Positions 63,202 through 64,000 of a stretch of DNA of 64,000 nucleotides are shown piece after piece. The number at the start of each line of letters is the position of its first letter. The stretch's first letter is position 1. Under the pieces are notes generated by a model, which saw only the letters and a list, made by a program, of their open reading frames with translations, did no database searches and was not told the DNA's origin. The position numbers were made by a program, and so were the translations under genes. The DNA is taken from contig CAZWVT010000001.1 in the NCBI GenBank assembly GCA_964636665.1, forward strand, positions 92,619 to 156,618. Reading direction: 5' to 3'. Source of the DNA: JAAYLC01 sp964636665 (GTDB lineage: Bacteria > Bacteroidota > Bacteroidia > Flavobacteriales > Flavobacteriaceae).

Positions 63202-64000
63202 TTGAAAACTCCAGTAAAAATATTGATTACCGGTGCGAATGGGCAATTAGGAGGCTGTTTGAAAGCGTTGTCCGCAGCATATCCCGAATTTCAGTTTGTT
63301 TTTACTTCAAAATCTGATTTAAATATCACGGACAGCTCTGCATTGACATCTTTTTTCAAAGAAAACAAAATTTCCCACTGTGTCAATGCGGCGGCTTATA
63401 CGAATGTGGAAGCGGCGGAAAAAGAATCTGAAAAAGCGTTTCTTGTCAATGCGGAAAGTGTAAAAAACTTGGCAATGATATGTAACCAAAATCAGGTTGT
63501 TCTATATCACGTTTCTACCGATTATGTTTTTGACGGAGAAAAAACCACTCCGTATTTAGAAGAGGATGTAACCAATCCGATAAATGTTTACGGAGCATCC
63601 AAATTAAAGGGAGAGCAGTACATCCAAGAAATTTGTGATAAATATTTTATTTTTCGGACTTCGTGGCTGTATTCTCAATATGGGCATAATTTTTTTAAAA
63701 CGATTTTGCGTTTGGCTTCGGAAGGAAAACCGATGACGATAACCACCGAACAAACCGGAACCCCGACGAATGCAAATGATTTGGCACGCATCATTCTCGA
63801 ACTTATAAGACAAGATAATCAGACATTTGGCGTTTATCACTTTAGCAATGCAGGAGCGACCACTTGGTATGGATTTGCGAAAGCGATTTTAGAAAGTATT
63901 CCAAAGTATGACAATGTAAAACTTGCAAAAACCGACTATTACCGTACTTTTGCCAAACGACCGAAATACAGTGTGTTGGACAATACGAAAGCAAAAAAAG
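63202..64000 (+). CDS. rfbD: dTDP-4-dehydrorhamnose reductase, 3' end missing
   Basis: The last step, NADPH-dependent reduction to dTDP-L-rhamnose. The frame from TTG 63202 (or TTG 63199; there is no ATG or GTG in frame) runs past the right edge, about 266 of roughly 290 residues. Visible are ILITGANGQLG, NAAAYTNVEAAE, VSTDYVFDG, the catalytic YGASK and FRTSWLY. The gap of 75 bp to rfbC is longer than the other gaps in the operon. The cluster very likely continues into a surface-polysaccharide locus. Confidence 0.93.
   Translation, partial: MKTPVKILITGANGQLGGCLKALSAAYPEFQFVFTSKSDLNITDSSALTSFFKENKISHCVNAAAYTNVEAAEKESEKAFLVNAESVKNLAMICNQNQVVLYHVSTDYVFDGEKTTPYLEEDVTNPINVYGASKLKGEQYIQEICDKYFIFRTSWLYSQYGHNFFKTILRLASEGKPMTITTEQTGTPTNANDLARIILELIRQDNQTFGVYHFSNAGATTWYGFAKAILESIPKYDNVKLAKTDYYRTFAKRPKYSVLDNTKAKK

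Overview
The window is chromosomal DNA of a member of the Bacteroidota, most likely a flavobacterium. The evidence is an AT-rich composition, TonB-dependent receptors with an N-terminal carboxypeptidase-regulatory-like domain, families typical of the phylum (DUF4175, DUF4837, a PID-CTERM-type protein, YbeY with Asp for the third His), repeated TANNTTTG promoter elements of the Bacteroidota primary sigma factor, and no obvious Shine-Dalgarno sequences. A run of 100 N with identical 55-bp flanks shows that this is a draft scaffold.

Layout. 1-9.6 kb: an ABC ATPase cut by the edge with two small unknown genes, pheS, a CvpA protein, superoxide dismutase, a PID-CTERM protein, a CAU tRNA, methylmalonyl-CoA epimerase, rbfA with a Lol-like permease, dusB and lepA. 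9.6-17.8 kb: secreted or surface hydrolases (MBL, S8, M1 and S41 peptidases), rnpA, a GNAT enzyme and rpiB. 17.76-18.31 kb: a gene-free AT-rich stretch with four DnaA-box-like sites, a candidate oriC. 18.3-29.3 kb: rnr, a LysE exporter, tRNA-Cys, folB, glnS, a TonB receptor, a TIGR02587/TIGR02588 pair and a YtxH/holin-like/DUF6327-like envelope cluster. 29.4-41.2 kb: a phosphate-starvation island, with a PhoR/PhoB-like two-component pair, a beta-helix-like lipoprotein, a TonB receptor, MarC and pstS-pstC-pstA-pstB-phoU. 41.4-53.4 kb: an SPFH protein, gltX, a DUF4175 protein, ybeY, mnmG flanked by two parS-like sites, a methyltransferase, holB and pgk. 53.5-64 kb: the assembly join, a LysM transglycosylase, DUF4837, tatA, an M23 peptidase, a GH3-family enzyme, a large protein with nucleoside-phosphorylase-like motifs, and rfbB-rfbA-rfbC-rfbD (dTDP-L-rhamnose), the last cut by the edge.

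Main points. (1) The DnaA-box cluster and the two parS-like palindromes about 30 kb away support each other: the window is probably origin-proximal. (2) The promoters of pstS and of the lipoprotein share one architecture: two TTGTTACA boxes exactly 33 bp apart, with a GANTTTTG -7 element at a fixed distance. The TonB receptor upstream region has a diverged version. This is a candidate flavobacterial Pho box linking Pst uptake to outer-membrane import. (3) PstC carries a periplasmic insert that resembles part of PstS. (4) Several genes have TANNTTTG four to five bases before the ATG, which predicts leaderless mRNAs.
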